A DNA stretch of 64,000 bases from Chitinophagaceae bacterium (GCA_016720565.1 JADKKJ010000011.1:62001-126000), one strand, 5' to 3'. Positions 43,960-52,958 are shown, numbered from the stretch's first letter. Numbers and translations: made by a program. Notes: a model not told the origin generated them from the sequence alone.

Positions 43960-45993
43960 TTAGGTGCCTGGTAATTCAATGATAAATGTTGTTCCTTCAT
44001 TTTCTTTTGTTTCCACTCTTATCTCTCCCGCATGGGCTTTCACAATATCATAGCTTAACGATAATCCCAATCCTGTACCAACGCCGGTTGGCTTGGTTGT
44101 AAAAAATGGCTGAAAGATCTTGTCAACTACTTTCGCTGGTATACCTTTTCCATTATCCGTTACGCGGATCTCGATCTTTCCGTTGACCCGCTTCGTGGTA
44201 ACGGTTACGGTGGGGTTATAATCAAGGCCGGCTTCGACAGCCTGAATTGACTTCTTCTTATCATCCACCGCATAAAATGCATTATTGATCAGGTTAAGTA
44301 TGACCCTTCCCATATCCTGCGGGATAAGCGGAACGGTTACAATGGAATTATCAAAATCAGTATTTATAGAAGCATTAAAAGATTTATCCTTCGCTCTCAA
44401 CCCATGATATGCAAGCCTCAGGTATTCATCGCATAAAGCATTGATGTCGGTAAGCTCTTTCTGTCCATTGCTGCTGCGGCTATGCTGCAGCATGCCTTTT
44501 ACAATAGAGTCGGCTCTCCTGCCGTGATGATTAATTTTTTCCTGGTTTTCTTTTATATCATTAGAAATGGAAATAGCCTCTTCTATTTTTCCTGCTTTTA
44601 ATTCAGTTTGCAACTCATCCACCAATTCCATATTTACTTCTGAAAAATTGTTGACGAAATTCAGTGGGTTCTGAATTTCATGGGCGATACCGGCTGTAAG
44701 TTCTCCCAGTGAAGCCATTTTTTCGGACTGGACCAATTGTGATTGGGTGGATCTCAGATCAGAAAGTGTAGTTTCCAATATCGAATTTGCCTTCTGCTTC
44801 TGCCGGTTGTTCCGAAACAGTATGATAGCGATCAGGAATATAACACCCAGCACGGCGATCAAACCAGCCATGTTCATTTTATTTGCATAAGCTGTTTTTT
44901 CTTCATCCAGTTTTTTTAAGCGAAGCTGTTCATTAAAAGCAAACTTCTGATAATTAGTGAGACTGCCTATTCTTGCATTTTTAAGACTGTCATTTAACTT
45001 GTTTGATAATCGCTCATACTTAAAGGCACTGTCTATATTATTACTTAATTGGTTCGCACCAGAAAGGACTTGATAAGCCGCTAGTAAAGAACCCGGTAAG
45101 CCGGTGATCCGGGCAGTTTCTAACGTTTTTTTTGCATAAAACAGGCATGAATCCTTAATGTTTTGCCTGCCGAATAAAAAAGATACACCATAGTAAGAGA
45201 AGACCAATGACCTGAGATAGTTATCTGCCTTATTTATGGCTATTGATTGATAAGCATAAAAAAAAGCAGAGTCCCACATGCCTTTTCCAGCATAGACTCT
45301 CGCCAAAACTATTAACGAATTACCAGTTCTCCTGAAACCAGCTGCAGCTGCAAACTGGAGCCCTTTGCTGGTAAACATAATGGCGGAATCAGGTGGTAAA
45401 ACATTTGCCAAGCTTGCATAACCCAGAAATATAATTTTACCATTTTTGACAGACTCTCCCAATTTTATAGCTTCATAGAAAGAGGATCTTTGTTTTTCCA
45501 GTTCACCTAATCCACCCCACAGGTTCCCCATCATTTGAAAATTCATGGCCAGAATGGCAATACGCGCATCATGGCCATTTTCGGAATTAGAAAAAGTCCA
45601 TGGCCGCCAATTATCCGATTCATTTTTTTCATCCCCCGCCAGTTTCATTGCTTCCGAATGGTATTCGTAAGCTTTCATGTATTCGCTTAACGTGACAAGG
45701 CAATATCCTGCCTGGCTGTAAGCATCAGCCTCCCACAACTTCATGTTCAATTTTTTGGACAGCTGCAATTGCTGTTCATGAAAATATAATCCGCTGTCTG
45801 CAATAAAATCCTGGTAATAAAAACCGAGACTGCGGTAGGCGGCCAACTTGAGCGTGTCATTTGTCTGCGTTACTATGGACCGTTTGAGGCTATCCGCCTG
45901 TTCGGCGGTTACATACCCCCATTGGGGATCTCTTTGCGCTATGGAGAAAAAGGGCAGGAGGCAGAGCAGGAATATATTTATGGCTGTTTTCAT
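43960..45993 (-). CDS. TPR-sensor histidine kinase (kinase 7)
   Basis: This 677-residue protein has a signal peptide (about residues 1-19), helical periplasmic repeats (about 40-330), a membrane helix (about 372-391), a coiled coil and the shared transmitter with His438 (GIAHEIQNPLNFVNNFSE). Boxes: RVILNLINNAFYAV, DNGKGIP, IFQPFFTTKPTG, GTGLGLSLSYDI. Its N-terminus closely parallels that of kinase 5 (EQADSLKRSIVTQTNDTLKL against KQADSLRFVLNKGLNDTLRM), so those two are recent paralogues. The start overlaps kinase 8 by 4 nt (ATGA). Confidence 0.92.
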   Translation of the reverse strand: MKTAINIFLLCLLPFFSIAQRDPQWGYVTAEQADSLKRSIVTQTNDTLKLAAYRSLGFYYQDFIADSGLYFHEQQLQLSKKLNMKLWEADAYSQAGYCLVTLSEYMKAYEYHSEAMKLAGDEKNESDNWRPWTFSNSENGHDARIAILAMNFQMMGNLWGGLGELEKQRSSFYEAIKLGESVKNGKIIFLGYASLANVLPPDSAIMFTSKGLQFAAAAGFRRTGNSLIVLARVYAGKGMWDSAFFYAYQSIAINKADNYLRSLVFSYYGVSFLFGRQNIKDSCLFYAKKTLETARITGLPGSLLAAYQVLSGANQLSNNIDSAFKYERLSNKLNDSLKNARIGSLTNYQKFAFNEQLRLKKLDEEKTAYANKMNMAGLIAVLGVIFLIAIILFRNNRQKQKANSILETTLSDLRSTQSQLVQSEKMASLGELTAGIAHEIQNPLNFVNNFSEVNMELVDELQTELKAGKIEEAISISNDIKENQEKINHHGRRADSIVKGMLQHSRSSNGQKELTDINALCDEYLRLAYHGLRAKDKSFNASINTDFDNSIVTVPLIPQDMGRVILNLINNAFYAVDDKKKSIQAVEAGLDYNPTVTVTTKRVNGKIEIRVTDNGKGIPAKVVDKIFQPFFTTKPTGVGTGLGLSLSYDIVKAHAGEIRVETKENEGTTFIIELPGT

Positions 45994-47045
45994 TGACTTT
46001 TTTGTTCAAGAGGTAATTGAATGGTGAATTCCGATCCTTCATTCTCCTTTGTTTCCACTTTTATCTCACCGCCATGCGCTTTCACTATATCATAACTCAG
46101 CGATAAGCCCAATCCTGTTCCCTGTCCTGTAGGTTTGGTGGTAAAGAAGGGCTGGAAGATCTTGTCCATAACTTTTTGAGGAATGCCGATGCCGTTGTCT
46201 TTCACTTTCACCACAACCATATTGTCCTGCCTTGCAGTAGTAACAGTAACAACCGGCTCATAATTTTCCGGCTGCAGCTTCTTTCTTTCATTCACGGCAT
46301 AAAAAGCATTGGTGATCAAGTTGAGGATCACGCGGCCGATATCCTGCGACACGATCTTCAGCAAACCAATACTTTCATCGTATTCGGTTTTTGTGGCCGC
46401 ATTGAATGTTTTGTCCTTGGCCCTTAATCCATGATAGGCCAGGCGCAGGTATTCATCGGCCAGCGCATTGATATCGGTCAGTTCTTTTTGTCCCGATCCT
46501 GTACGGCTATGCTGCAACATACCTTTTACGATATCGCCCGCCCGCTTGCCGTGATGCAGAATCTTTTCCAGGTTCTGCTTTACATCCTCTGCAATAGCGA
46601 TGGCATCGTCCTTATTTCCTTTTTTCAACTCTTCGATCATTTCATCGAGCAGTTCCGTGCTGACATCTGAAAAATTGTTGACGAAATTCAACGGATTCTG
46701 TATCTCATGAGCTATACCTGCGGTCAGTTCTCCCAATGAAGCCATTTTTTCTGAATGGATGAGTTGGGCCTGGGCAGCTTTTAATTCTTCCAGTGATTGC
46801 TGGAGGGCAATATTCGTTTCTTCAATGGCCTTTCTTTTTTGTTCCAGTTCCTCAATGGTTTCTTCCAGGAGAATGCCTGTGGTTCGCTTAACTTTTTCTG
46901 TGCGATCCAGTTTGAAAGCGGTGATCTCAAGTTCTTTATCTACCTCCTTTACTATTTTATCTATGGCAGTTTTATCTTCCGCGCTCAGGTCAGGCGATAG
47001 CAAGACAAGGTCAATTAATTGCTGCAGTTTTTGGTGCATCAGCAT
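45990..47045 (-). CDS. Short cytoplasmic histidine kinase downstream of a FIST protein (kinase 8)
   Basis: This kinase of about 351 residues has no signal peptide or membrane helix. A short helical N-terminus (about 1-60) leads into a coiled coil and the shared transmitter with His113 (GIAHEIQNPLNFVNNFSD). Boxes: RVILNLITNAFYAV, DNGIGIP, IFQPFFTTKPTG, GTGLGLSLSYDI. Start codons at 47045 and 47039 are both possible; the latter would make a TGATG overlap with the FIST gene stop. Having no sensor of its own, it probably takes its signal from the FIST protein encoded just upstream (inference). Confidence 0.9.
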   Translation of the reverse strand: MLMHQKLQQLIDLVLLSPDLSAEDKTAIDKIVKEVDKELEITAFKLDRTEKVKRTTGILLEETIEELEQKRKAIEETNIALQQSLEELKAAQAQLIHSEKMASLGELTAGIAHEIQNPLNFVNNFSDVSTELLDEMIEELKKGNKDDAIAIAEDVKQNLEKILHHGKRAGDIVKGMLQHSRTGSGQKELTDINALADEYLRLAYHGLRAKDKTFNAATKTEYDESIGLLKIVSQDIGRVILNLITNAFYAVNERKKLQPENYEPVVTVTTARQDNMVVVKVKDNGIGIPQKVMDKIFQPFFTTKPTGQGTGLGLSLSYDIVKAHGGEIKVETKENEGSEFTIQLPLEQKSQ

Positions 47046-48178
47046 TCTTTTATGGCTACACAACAATTGGTCAGGTTATGCATCTCGAGGTTACCCCCGG
47101 TAGCCCTTCCCAGTTCTGCATTGGAAAACATACCAGCCATAGGAACATTCCATATATTTTTCAATCCTTCGATCTCCTGACGCATCATCGGGCCCAGGGA
47201 AAGCTGGCGACCCGCACAACTGAACACGATCACTGCATCCGCTTCGGGCATTTCGGTATTCTTTAATTCCTCGCAACCCTGGATCACTTTTTCTACCACA
47301 TCAAAATCTGGAGGCAGAGAAAACCGAACCTTACTACCCTGTGGTACCATTCCGCTGCAATAAAAAGAATGGTCGTTCCAATCGATCACAAGACCAGGAC
47401 GCATCACCGGATCTCCTTTTTCCCGTTGCAGCTGCAGAGGGAAAGTGCCGGCTATCTCGAAGATCAGGTTCTTATTATCGGGGGTTACATTTTGAATGCC
47501 CCCATATTTTGCAGTCAGGTCCAGTACAGGAATATCATCCACGGTATAGACATGGTTGGCTTCGCTTTTGGTAACTGTGCGTACCGTACCCACCGCATGC
47601 CATCCACAGGTAGCACGACCCCTGATCATGATCTTTTCCTCGTCCAATACCAGTACTACCATTCCCCTTTTACTTTCCCAGCCATTGGTAAAAACAAATT
47701 GGTCTGAAAACGAATAATCATCGCCTGCTGCCCCGCCATAAACATTTACCTTCTCACCTACTACGTCTTCAAAGCCCAGTAGTAAGGATTCAGCATCTGT
47801 TTCCGTATGGCTGCAGGAGATCAGAAAGGCTGGTTTAGGAAACCTACCCAACGCTTTTTTTGCAACTGCTCCGGCTTTTTCACGATAATTTTTCTCAGGG
47901 TATTCTTCAAATAGAATAGCGAAATGGTCCGGATTCATATCGAGTAATAAGATCGCCACCCCTCCCAAGGACGTTTCTTCATCAATGAATTCACCATTGG
48001 TACTGGCACCGAAAATAGCGATGCCGGCCTCACCCAGGATCTGGCAGATGGCGGTATGGTCCTGTTTAATAGATACAAAAACAATGGCCAGCGTAGGGGC
48101 AAAGCCATCCGATACACATTGATCCAATGCGCTCTTAATTTCCAGTGGTGAATTACCCCGTATTGATTTTGCTCTCAT
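47039..48178 (-). CDS. FIST domain sensory protein (FIST_N plus FIST_C)
   Basis: This 379-residue protein matches the FIST family: FIST_N (about 25-210, with IFGASTNGEFIDEE, and NVYGGAAGDDYSF) and FIST_C (about 215-360, with VFSCAGRQLSLGP and GMFSNAELG). FIST domains are proposed to bind small ligands such as amino acids and are found in or next to kinases, cyclases and chemoreceptors. It has no signal peptide and should be cytoplasmic. Its stop overlaps the start of kinase 8, so the two are very likely a sensor-kinase pair. Confidence 0.9.
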   Translation of the reverse strand: MRAKSIRGNSPLEIKSALDQCVSDGFAPTLAIVFVSIKQDHTAICQILGEAGIAIFGASTNGEFIDEETSLGGVAILLLDMNPDHFAILFEEYPEKNYREKAGAVAKKALGRFPKPAFLISCSHTETDAESLLLGFEDVVGEKVNVYGGAAGDDYSFSDQFVFTNGWESKRGMVVLVLDEEKIMIRGRATCGWHAVGTVRTVTKSEANHVYTVDDIPVLDLTAKYGGIQNVTPDNKNLIFEIAGTFPLQLQREKGDPVMRPGLVIDWNDHSFYCSGMVPQGSKVRFSLPPDFDVVEKVIQGCEELKNTEMPEADAVIVFSCAGRQLSLGPMMRQEIEGLKNIWNVPMAGMFSNAELGRATGGNLEMHNLTNCCVAIKEC

Positions 48179-48208
48179 AATTGGTATGATAATTTGAAAA
48201 AATGTTGA

Positions 48209-49759
48209 TTAGCATTCCCCATCCAGCACTTTCACCGTCTGCTCATAAAAATTCCGTGCTCTTTCCGGCGTACTGCCAATACATACTACTCCCAGCTTCC
48301 CGTATTGGGATAATGCCCCTATCAAATGGAACATCACCCCTTCCTGGGAAGTGCCATCATAGTGCAACTGGTGCAGCATGGCTATATCGATCAGGTCGGG
48401 CGGTGTGATCCCCTTATATTTTTCATTCTTCAAATTATCGGAACAATAATAGAAGCGGGTCTGCCGGTTGGCCGTCAGGAACATGCCATTCTCATAGTCA
48501 TAATCGCCATCCGTTAAGAACTGAAGAAGAATATAGGGATGCGTAGTGCCTCCTTTCCGAAGGTTGATCTCGATGGCATAATGTTTCCAGCCATTTTCTT
48601 CTTTAACGGAAATGAAATCCGCTGCAAATCGACCCAGCACTCCCTTGGCCTGCAAAGCCTGCGCTATTTTCAGCCCATATTCCCCGATCTCGATCGCATA
48701 TTCTTCATTGGCCGGAAAGGTGGCTCCCAGGAAGACCTGCCCGCTTTCACCCCCTACTTCCTGGTCATGTGTAGATACCACTTTGCAATCTCCCAGTGGA
48801 CTGATCCTGCACTGTACAGAAGGGGATCTTTTTATGTCTCCTTCCACAAATGCTTCTACCACGCCACCCATGGCCTGGAATTTATACATGAACTCATGAT
48901 AAGAAAGGTCAGGAGCCACAATTTTCAGTCGGGTGGAAATATGCTGCGTGATCCATGTCTTCCATTCTGTTACCTCTTCCATTCCTTCATAGCTGAAGAT
49001 ACCGTTCCCCTCTCCGGAGAAACCATCATTCATTTTTACCACCGCTTTTTTCAAAGAGGGATCATTCAATTTTAATTCAGTAAGCGCATTCACGATCTCA
49101 TCTTCATTCTTCAGGTCTTCAAAACCCGGAGCCACCGTAAGTCCACAGTCCTTGAATAATTTCCGGCTATTGCTTTTATTTCCCTGTTCAAAAAGTTCGG
49201 GATCGCAACCGTAAACAGGTATTTCCAGCTTTACCGAAAGTGTTCTTTCCAGCGGGGTAACATTAAAGCAGGCCATATGCGCGATATTGCCCGGAGGAAT
49301 ACATTTTTTGATGCGCTCGATCAAACGGGGGCGTTCCAATATTTTTTGGGTGAGCGACCGGGCAGAAGCATCATAACAACTCAGCAAGGTAAGTCGCTGC
49401 GTAGCATGATGCCTGGTGATACCGGGAAGGAGGTGTAAATAATAATCAATGATCACAGGATCGATCGGCATACTGGTCACATATACCACATGCGTCCGGG
49501 GCATCCTCAATAACATCAGTAAACATAGCAGACGCTCTTCATAATGCACATGCCCGCTTACTTTGGCAAGGATCTCCTGGTCAAGCGTGATGGATGGAAT
49601 GATCACCACCGATTTGGCAGCCAGTTTATCTGGAAAGACCTTTCGGAACTGCCTTGGAAACTGGTGTTGTATTTTTCTGAATAAAAGGGTCTCCTCAATA
49701 GAGCCCGGTAAAGGCTCTTTTTTTTCGGGAATGTTCGAGGTTTTGGTATTTTCTGTCAT
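48209..49759 (-). CDS. ATP-grasp ligase of the PGM1 (pheganomycin peptide ligase) type
   Basis: The start is placed at the ATG at 49759 (MTENTKTSNIPEKKEPL); the longer frame would run into the upstream anmK gene. The protein of about 516 residues has an N-terminal pre-ATP-grasp part (about 30-200, with SVVIIPSITLD and VYVTSMPIDPVIIDYYL) and an ATP-grasp core (KKAVVKMNDGFSGEGN, VEAFVEGD, GRFAADFISV, AIEINLRKGGTTHP). This combination is seen in PGM1-like ligases that join amino acids or peptides. No obvious peptide precursor or carrier gene is near. It is 31 nt upstream of the FIST gene and co-directional, but a functional link to the kinases is not shown. Confidence 0.75.
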   Translation of the reverse strand: MTENTKTSNIPEKKEPLPGSIEETLLFRKIQHQFPRQFRKVFPDKLAAKSVVIIPSITLDQEILAKVSGHVHYEERLLCLLMLLRMPRTHVVYVTSMPIDPVIIDYYLHLLPGITRHHATQRLTLLSCYDASARSLTQKILERPRLIERIKKCIPPGNIAHMACFNVTPLERTLSVKLEIPVYGCDPELFEQGNKSNSRKLFKDCGLTVAPGFEDLKNEDEIVNALTELKLNDPSLKKAVVKMNDGFSGEGNGIFSYEGMEEVTEWKTWITQHISTRLKIVAPDLSYHEFMYKFQAMGGVVEAFVEGDIKRSPSVQCRISPLGDCKVVSTHDQEVGGESGQVFLGATFPANEEYAIEIGEYGLKIAQALQAKGVLGRFAADFISVKEENGWKHYAIEINLRKGGTTHPYILLQFLTDGDYDYENGMFLTANRQTRFYYCSDNLKNEKYKGITPPDLIDIAMLHQLHYDGTSQEGVMFHLIGALSQYGKLGVVCIGSTPERARNFYEQTVKVLDGEC

Positions 49760-49809
49760 AAAAAAAATGGCTGCCTTAAATATAAGAAAATACCCGCCTA
49801 TTCCGGGGG

Positions 49810-50895
49810 TTATTCCCCTGCCCATAAGGCCCCGCCAATGCTATCTCTGCGGGCACCCGTAACACTGCCCAGCACATTGACCTCCTGCCTCCATCTCAAT
49901 ACCCCAATAAAACCCATAATGATGGCTTCTTTATAACTTACCAGCATAGCATTCGGCACTTTCACCTCAATACCATATTCCCCCAATAGCTGCCTGATTC
50001 TTTTCAATAAAAAATCATTGAACGCTCCGCCACCCGTTACCAGCATGCTGGCTACTGCCGCCGGTTGACCCAATTTTAAGAGCGCATTCCTCAACTGTAA
50101 GGCAATATGCTCCGTATAAGTTCTCAAACCATCTTCTGCAGAAAGAGAATGGCTTTTTATCATTGGGTAAATGATATCCGTTCCAAGGTCATTGGCCAGG
50201 GATTTTGGATGAGGGCGGCTATAATATTCCAGCTCATTTAATTTAGCCAGAAGGCTTTCATCCAGCTTACCCAATGCGGCCATGGATCCACCTTCATCAT
50301 AGGGCTTTCCTTTTTCGGAGGCCAGCATATTCAGGACACGGTTGGCAGGACAAATATCAAAAGCCAGCAGCTTGTCTCCTGCTAAAAACGAAATATTGGC
50401 AATTCCTCCAAGGTTCAGGAAATACTGGTAGCCGGATAATAAATATTTTTCTCCCACCGGTACAATGGGGGCCCCCTGTCCCCCTAAGGCCACATCCATG
50501 GACCTGAGATCAGTTACCACCGGAAGCCCTGTCTTTGCCGCGATGGCAGCCCCATCTCCCAATTGAACCGAGGTACCTTTTTCCGGGATATGAAAACTGG
50601 TGTGGCCATGAGAAGCGATCAATCCAACCTGGTAATGCAGCTGGTTTTCCTGCATGAATTCCAGGATCCGGTCTCCCATATACCTTCCAAATTCAGTATG
50701 AAGCAGCGTATGCTCGCGTGCACTCAGTGAACAGGCATTCTTAAGCTTTTCCTTCCATAGATCGCTATATTCATAACAAGCCGCGGCTTTGGTCTCAAAG
50801 CTCCATTTACCTCCCTGCTCTTCAAATTCAGTAAAAGCCAGGTCCAACCCATCCAGCGAACTGCCGCTCATTGCGCCGATTACCCGATATATCAT
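49810..50895 (-). CDS. anmK: Anhydro-N-acetylmuramic acid kinase
   Basis: The start is placed at the ATG at 50895 (MIYRVIGAMSGSSLDGLDLAF), which matches family N-termini; the frame can be extended to 50973 but only through a region holding promoter and adapter-like sequence. The protein of 361 residues has AnmK motifs GAMSGSSLDGLD, QLGDGAAIAAKTGLPVVTD, LNLGGIANISFL, CPANRVLNML and LVTGGGAFNDFLL. AnmK phosphorylates and opens 1,6-anhydro-MurNAc during peptidoglycan recycling. It is the first gene of the long minus-strand run and is divergent from upp. Confidence 0.94.
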   Translation of the reverse strand: MIYRVIGAMSGSSLDGLDLAFTEFEEQGGKWSFETKAAACYEYSDLWKEKLKNACSLSAREHTLLHTEFGRYMGDRILEFMQENQLHYQVGLIASHGHTSFHIPEKGTSVQLGDGAAIAAKTGLPVVTDLRSMDVALGGQGAPIVPVGEKYLLSGYQYFLNLGGIANISFLAGDKLLAFDICPANRVLNMLASEKGKPYDEGGSMAALGKLDESLLAKLNELEYYSRPHPKSLANDLGTDIIYPMIKSHSLSAEDGLRTYTEHIALQLRNALLKLGQPAAVASMLVTGGGAFNDFLLKRIRQLLGEYGIEVKVPNAMLVSYKEAIIMGFIGVLRWRQEVNVLGSVTGARRDSIGGALWAGE

Positions 50896-50910
50896 ATGAC
50901 GATTAAATTT

Positions 50911-50939
50911 TTGTTTGCCGGAAGAAGAATTTAGATTTG
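50911..50939 (+). promoter_or_regulatory. Bacteroidota-type promoter for upp
   Basis: TTG at 50911-50913 and TAGATTTG at 50932-50939, with an 18-nt spacer, match the TTG/TAnnTTTG consensus on the plus strand. The expected start of transcription is near 50946, giving a leader of about 55 nt before the upp ATG at 51001. Confidence 0.65.
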
Positions 50940-50956
50940 CCGAAAGCAGGCCTGGA

Positions 50957-50969
50957 GCTCTTCCGATCT
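50957..50969 (+). other. 13-nt exact match to the Illumina adapter end
   Basis: The sequence GCTCTTCCGATCT at 50957-50969 equals the 3' end shared by common Illumina sequencing adapters. It lies in the non-coding upp leader. By chance a given 13-mer is expected about 0.002 times in both strands of this window. It may mark an untrimmed adapter at an assembly joint, or be a coincidence; flanking bases do not continue the adapter. Confidence 0.5.
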
Positions 50970-51000
50970 GCAATATTCATTAAAAAATCACCAACTGCGC

Positions 51001-51651
51001 ATGATCGTTAACCTTAGCGAACAACATTCCCTGGTAAGTACCTGGGTAGCGGAACTGAGAGACGTGACCGTACAAAATGACCGCATGCGTTTTCGACGCA
51101 ACCTGGAAAGGATCGGGGAAGTAGCCGCCTATGAGATCAGCCGGAAAATGAGCTATGAAATAAAAGAGATCCAAACTCCCCTGGGCACTGCCCAGCATAA
51201 ATTACTCAGCGAACAGCCCGTATTGGCTACCATACTTCGCGCAGGATTGCCCCTGCACCAGGGACTTTTGAATTATTTTGATAAAGCCGATAACGCTTTT
51301 GTTTCGGCCTATCGTAAACATCATCCGGATGGAAGTTTTGAGATCAGCATGGAATATGTTTCCTGTCCTGACCTGGAGAACCGCATCCTCATCATTTCTG
51401 ATCCTATGCTGGCAACCGGATCTTCCCTGGTGAAGACCATTCAATACCTGAAAGAAGAAGGCAAACCCAAAGAAGTACATATCGTAGCCGCTATTGCCTG
51501 CACGGTAGGAATCGAATATGTAAGAAGAGAACAACCCCAGGTACATATCTGGTGCGGTGATATAGATGATGAACTTACTGCAAAAGGGTATATCGTTCCC
51601 GGACTTGGCGATGCCGGTGATCTTGCTTTTGGTACAAAAAGGCAAAATTGA
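51001..51651 (+). CDS. upp: Uracil phosphoribosyltransferase
   Basis: This 216-residue protein has the UPRT signatures: IQTPLGTAQHKLLSEQPV, TILRAGLPLHQGLLNYF, the PRPP-binding DPMLATGSSLVKTIQ (about residues 133-147) and GDIDDELTAKGYIVPGLGDAGD at the uracil-binding end (read as two adjacent motifs). It forms UMP from uracil and PRPP in pyrimidine salvage. The gene is monocistronic with its own promoter. Length is typical. Confidence 0.96.
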   Translation: MIVNLSEQHSLVSTWVAELRDVTVQNDRMRFRRNLERIGEVAAYEISRKMSYEIKEIQTPLGTAQHKLLSEQPVLATILRAGLPLHQGLLNYFDKADNAFVSAYRKHHPDGSFEISMEYVSCPDLENRILIISDPMLATGSSLVKTIQYLKEEGKPKEVHIVAAIACTVGIEYVRREQPQVHIWCGDIDDELTAKGYIVPGLGDAGDLAFGTKRQN

Positions 51652-51918
51652 TGCTGGTCAAGCGGGGTCCTTTTCATTAAAATTCATTAGCATCTCATTC
51701 TCAGTTATTAGTATTGATTTTATCGCCATTCCGGCATAGCTAACAGTCCTAAAAGCTTTCAGGAAAGCAGCAATAATTCTATCTTTTAAGTCTGTAAAAA
51801 ATTGTATTTTTCCAACTTGTATAAATGGGGAAGGGCTGTGTACAATTTCAAACGGTTACAAAACGTTTGATAGGTCTTACTAAGGCATATCTCCGATATT
51901 AAATTATCAATAGCTGTG
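51652..51918. other. 267-nt non-coding region upstream of the PorP/SprF gene
   Basis: No gene, tRNA or strong terminator is apparent. The region is AT-rich near 51790-51825 and has an inverted-looking AAACGGTTACAAAACGTTTG segment (51850-51869; AAACG/CGTTT pair). A promoter for the PorP/SprF gene is expected here, but no clean TTG/TAnnTTTG pair was found. Confidence 0.4.
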
Positions 51919-52935
51919 ATGAAAAAAAAATTACTCAATCTGGTTCTGGTGATGGGAATGGTAGCTGTTGCGAATGCGCAGGATCCTAACTTTTCTCAAT
52001 TCTTTGCTTCACCGCTTACCCTGAACCCGGCCCTTACCGGGAAATTTGATGGGGTACTCCGGGTAGCCGGAAATTACCGTAACCAATGGCCTACGATCAA
52101 TAATGCCTATGTAACTAAAACTGCATCGGTTGATTTCGGTGTTCTGAAGAACAGGATCCCGGAGATCGATAATATGGGCGTTGGATTTTTGGGTATCACA
52201 GATCGTGCAGGTGATGGCGTACTGGTGACCAATTCGGCCGGTATTTCCTTTTCCTACCACAAAGGTCTTGATGAAGATGGATACCACCAGATAGGCGTAG
52301 GATTCCAGGGTGCCTATACCAATAAAAGGCTGGATGTGACCAAGGTGGTATTTGAAGATGAATTGACCCCATTTGGTTTTGTTCCAGGTACCACCGGTGA
52401 GATCTTCAATAATAAACAGGTGAACGTAAGTTATGTGGATGTGAACGCAGGTATTTTGTATAACGGTTCCACCAACGGATATAATAATTTTTATGTGGGT
52501 GCATCCATGTATCATATCAACCGGCCAAAGGAAAGTTTCCAGGGTGGACAGTTTTTACTGAACGCCAGGACCACGTTACAGGCCGGGGGTCGTTTGCCGA
52601 TCGGTCCGTATAATTATTTCCATTTTTCCGCCATCCACAGTATGCAGGCCAAAGCACATAATACCGTGGCAGGGGGTGCATTTTCTTATAATGTGAACAG
52701 CGACCAGGATAATCCCACCAATGTATACCTGGGTGCCTGGTACCGTTTTGACGATGCGATCATCCCTTATATAGGACTGGAATTCAATAGTTTGCATATA
52801 GGTGCCACTTACGATGCCAATACCTCCGCCCTTCGCCCGGCTTCAAATACACGGGGTGGAATGGAGTTATCCATGATCTATATCAAGAAACCTTCCGATC
52901 CAAACGCAAGAAAACTGAACTGTCCCAGGTTTTAA
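51919..52935 (+). CDS. PorP/SprF family type IX secretion system membrane protein
   Basis: The ATG at 51919 is preferred over a GTG three bases upstream. The 338-residue protein has a signal peptide (about residues 1-20, ending VANAQ) followed by the family start DPNFSQFFASPLTLNPALTG and a beta-barrel-like sequence throughout. PorP/SprF proteins act with type IX secretion and gliding machinery, tying cargo such as SprB-type adhesins to the outer membrane. No other T9SS core gene is nearby; many Bacteroidota have scattered copies. A Rho-independent terminator follows. Confidence 0.9.
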   Translation: MKKKLLNLVLVMGMVAVANAQDPNFSQFFASPLTLNPALTGKFDGVLRVAGNYRNQWPTINNAYVTKTASVDFGVLKNRIPEIDNMGVGFLGITDRAGDGVLVTNSAGISFSYHKGLDEDGYHQIGVGFQGAYTNKRLDVTKVVFEDELTPFGFVPGTTGEIFNNKQVNVSYVDVNAGILYNGSTNGYNNFYVGASMYHINRPKESFQGGQFLLNARTTLQAGGRLPIGPYNYFHFSAIHSMQAKAHNTVAGGAFSYNVNSDQDNPTNVYLGAWYRFDDAIIPYIGLEFNSLHIGATYDANTSALRPASNTRGGMELSMIYIKKPSDPNARKLNCPRF

Positions 52936-52958
52936 GACCCTCCTGCAAAATAATTTTC

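Noticed and set aside
49810..50973. Start of anmK at 50973
   Set aside because: The extension runs through the upp promoter and adapter-like region; the family N-terminus begins at the ATG at 50895.
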